From: Actinomycetota bacterium
Lineage (GTDB): Bacteria; Actinomycetota; Acidimicrobiia; Acidimicrobiales; Aldehydirespiratoraceae
DNA length: 5,712 bases
Direction of reading: 5' to 3'
NCBI GenBank assembly: GCA_012271125.1
Contig: JAAXHB010000166.1
Location: 1 to 5,712 of the forward strand
Part shown: positions 5,620-5,712 of the stretch, one piece after another
Position numbering within the stretch: the first letter of the stretch is position 1
Layout of the letters: every line of letters begins with the position of its first letter
Program-made: the position numbers and the translations under genes
The notes under the pieces: generated by a model
What the model saw: only the letters and a program-made list of their open reading frames with translations
The model's database searches: none
Told to the model about the DNA's origin: nothing

Positions 5620-5681
5620 GCCGGTGACGGCCAATGTTTCAAAACTAGTGCTATCGCCCCTCACTAGGCTTAGAGCCCTTA
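5620..5681. promoter_or_regulatory. Divergent intergenic region expected to hold thiolase and tRNA promoters
   Basis: The 74-bp gap between the thiolase start and the tRNA must serve both directions, and the part upstream of the thiolase ribosome binding site is given here. On plus, TAGGCT (5665-5670) fits TAnnnT at a suitable distance from the tRNA 5' end. On minus, TAGTTT is possible. I see no convincing -35 for either, so no promoter is called precisely. Confidence 0.25.
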
Positions 5682-5712
5682 CGGGACGTGGCGCAGGTTG
5701 GTAGCGCGCCTG
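5682..5712 (+). tRNA. tRNA-Pro, 5' part, cut by right window edge
   Basis: Thirty-one bases are visible and fit a tRNA exactly: 7-nt acceptor strand CGGGACG, TG at positions 8-9, D stem GCGC pairing with GCGC around loop AGGTTGGTA (which includes the conserved GG and A14/A21), G26, then CCTG, the start of the anticodon stem. A C1 start with CGG is characteristic of bacterial tRNA-Pro, and the D-arm GCGCAG..TTGGTAGCGCG is typical of it. The anticodon lies beyond the window, so the isoacceptor cannot be named and the amino acid is an inference. Confidence 0.85.

Noticed and set aside
5608..5664. Upstream ATG 5664 as thiolase start
   Set aside because: It adds 19 residues unlike the family N terminus and spans the AAGGAG site that serves ATG 5607.
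5252..5704. 150-residue plus-strand frame opposite the thiolase and into the tRNA
   Set aside because: It is a shadow of the thiolase N-terminal half, including the active-site Cys region, and it runs into the tRNA gene.
5682..5712. tRNA as an attachment site of an integrated element
   Set aside because: Only the 5' half is visible, no integrase or direct repeat of its 3' end is in the window, and the neighbouring genes look like core metabolism.

Overview
The window looks like the chromosome of an actinobacterium of moderate GC content (a little above half by eye). The best evidence is a full-length CarD very close to the mycobacterial protein, including its NWSRRYK motif. Other pointers are a thiolase and a short-chain dehydrogenase of the kinds these bacteria use in lipid or steroid breakdown, and several genes that appear to start without a Shine-Dalgarno sequence. 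The taxon is inferred and cannot be fixed below phylum level from the sequence alone.

Layout: on the minus strand, running off the left edge, lie the first 179 residues of a short-chain dehydrogenase (539 to 3). Only 21 bp away, on the plus strand, starts a lipoprotein-type glutaminyl cyclase (561-1514). An 87-bp gap then holds a tandem 20-bp repeat inside a 9-bp inverted repeat, with a plausible promoter threaded through it. Next come a HAD-like protein (1602-2198), a Tat-exported D-aminoacylase-like amidohydrolase (2226-3944) and CarD (3954-4439), all on the plus strand with gaps of 27 and 9 nt. An acetyl-CoA acetyltransferase (5607 to 4453, minus) converges on carD. The 5' half of a tRNA, most likely tRNA-Pro, begins at 5682 and is cut by the right edge.

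Functionally, the two outer metabolic genes fit CoA-thioester oxidation, the dehydrogenase and thiolase steps. The cyclase and the amidohydrolase both carry export signals followed by Ser/Thr/Pro-rich linkers, so both probably act outside the membrane on peptide or N-acyl amino acid substrates. CarD is a general RNA polymerase-binding regulator whose placement here may be incidental.

Three points deserve most attention. Two enzymes have substitutions at key catalytic positions: the HAD protein lacks the Asp nucleophile, and the amidohydrolase lacks the HxH metal pair. The repeat/operator-like region sits in front of the HAD gene. A near-symmetric promoter-like element lies between the two divergent left-hand genes. 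No CRISPR array, insertion sequence or phage gene is visible.
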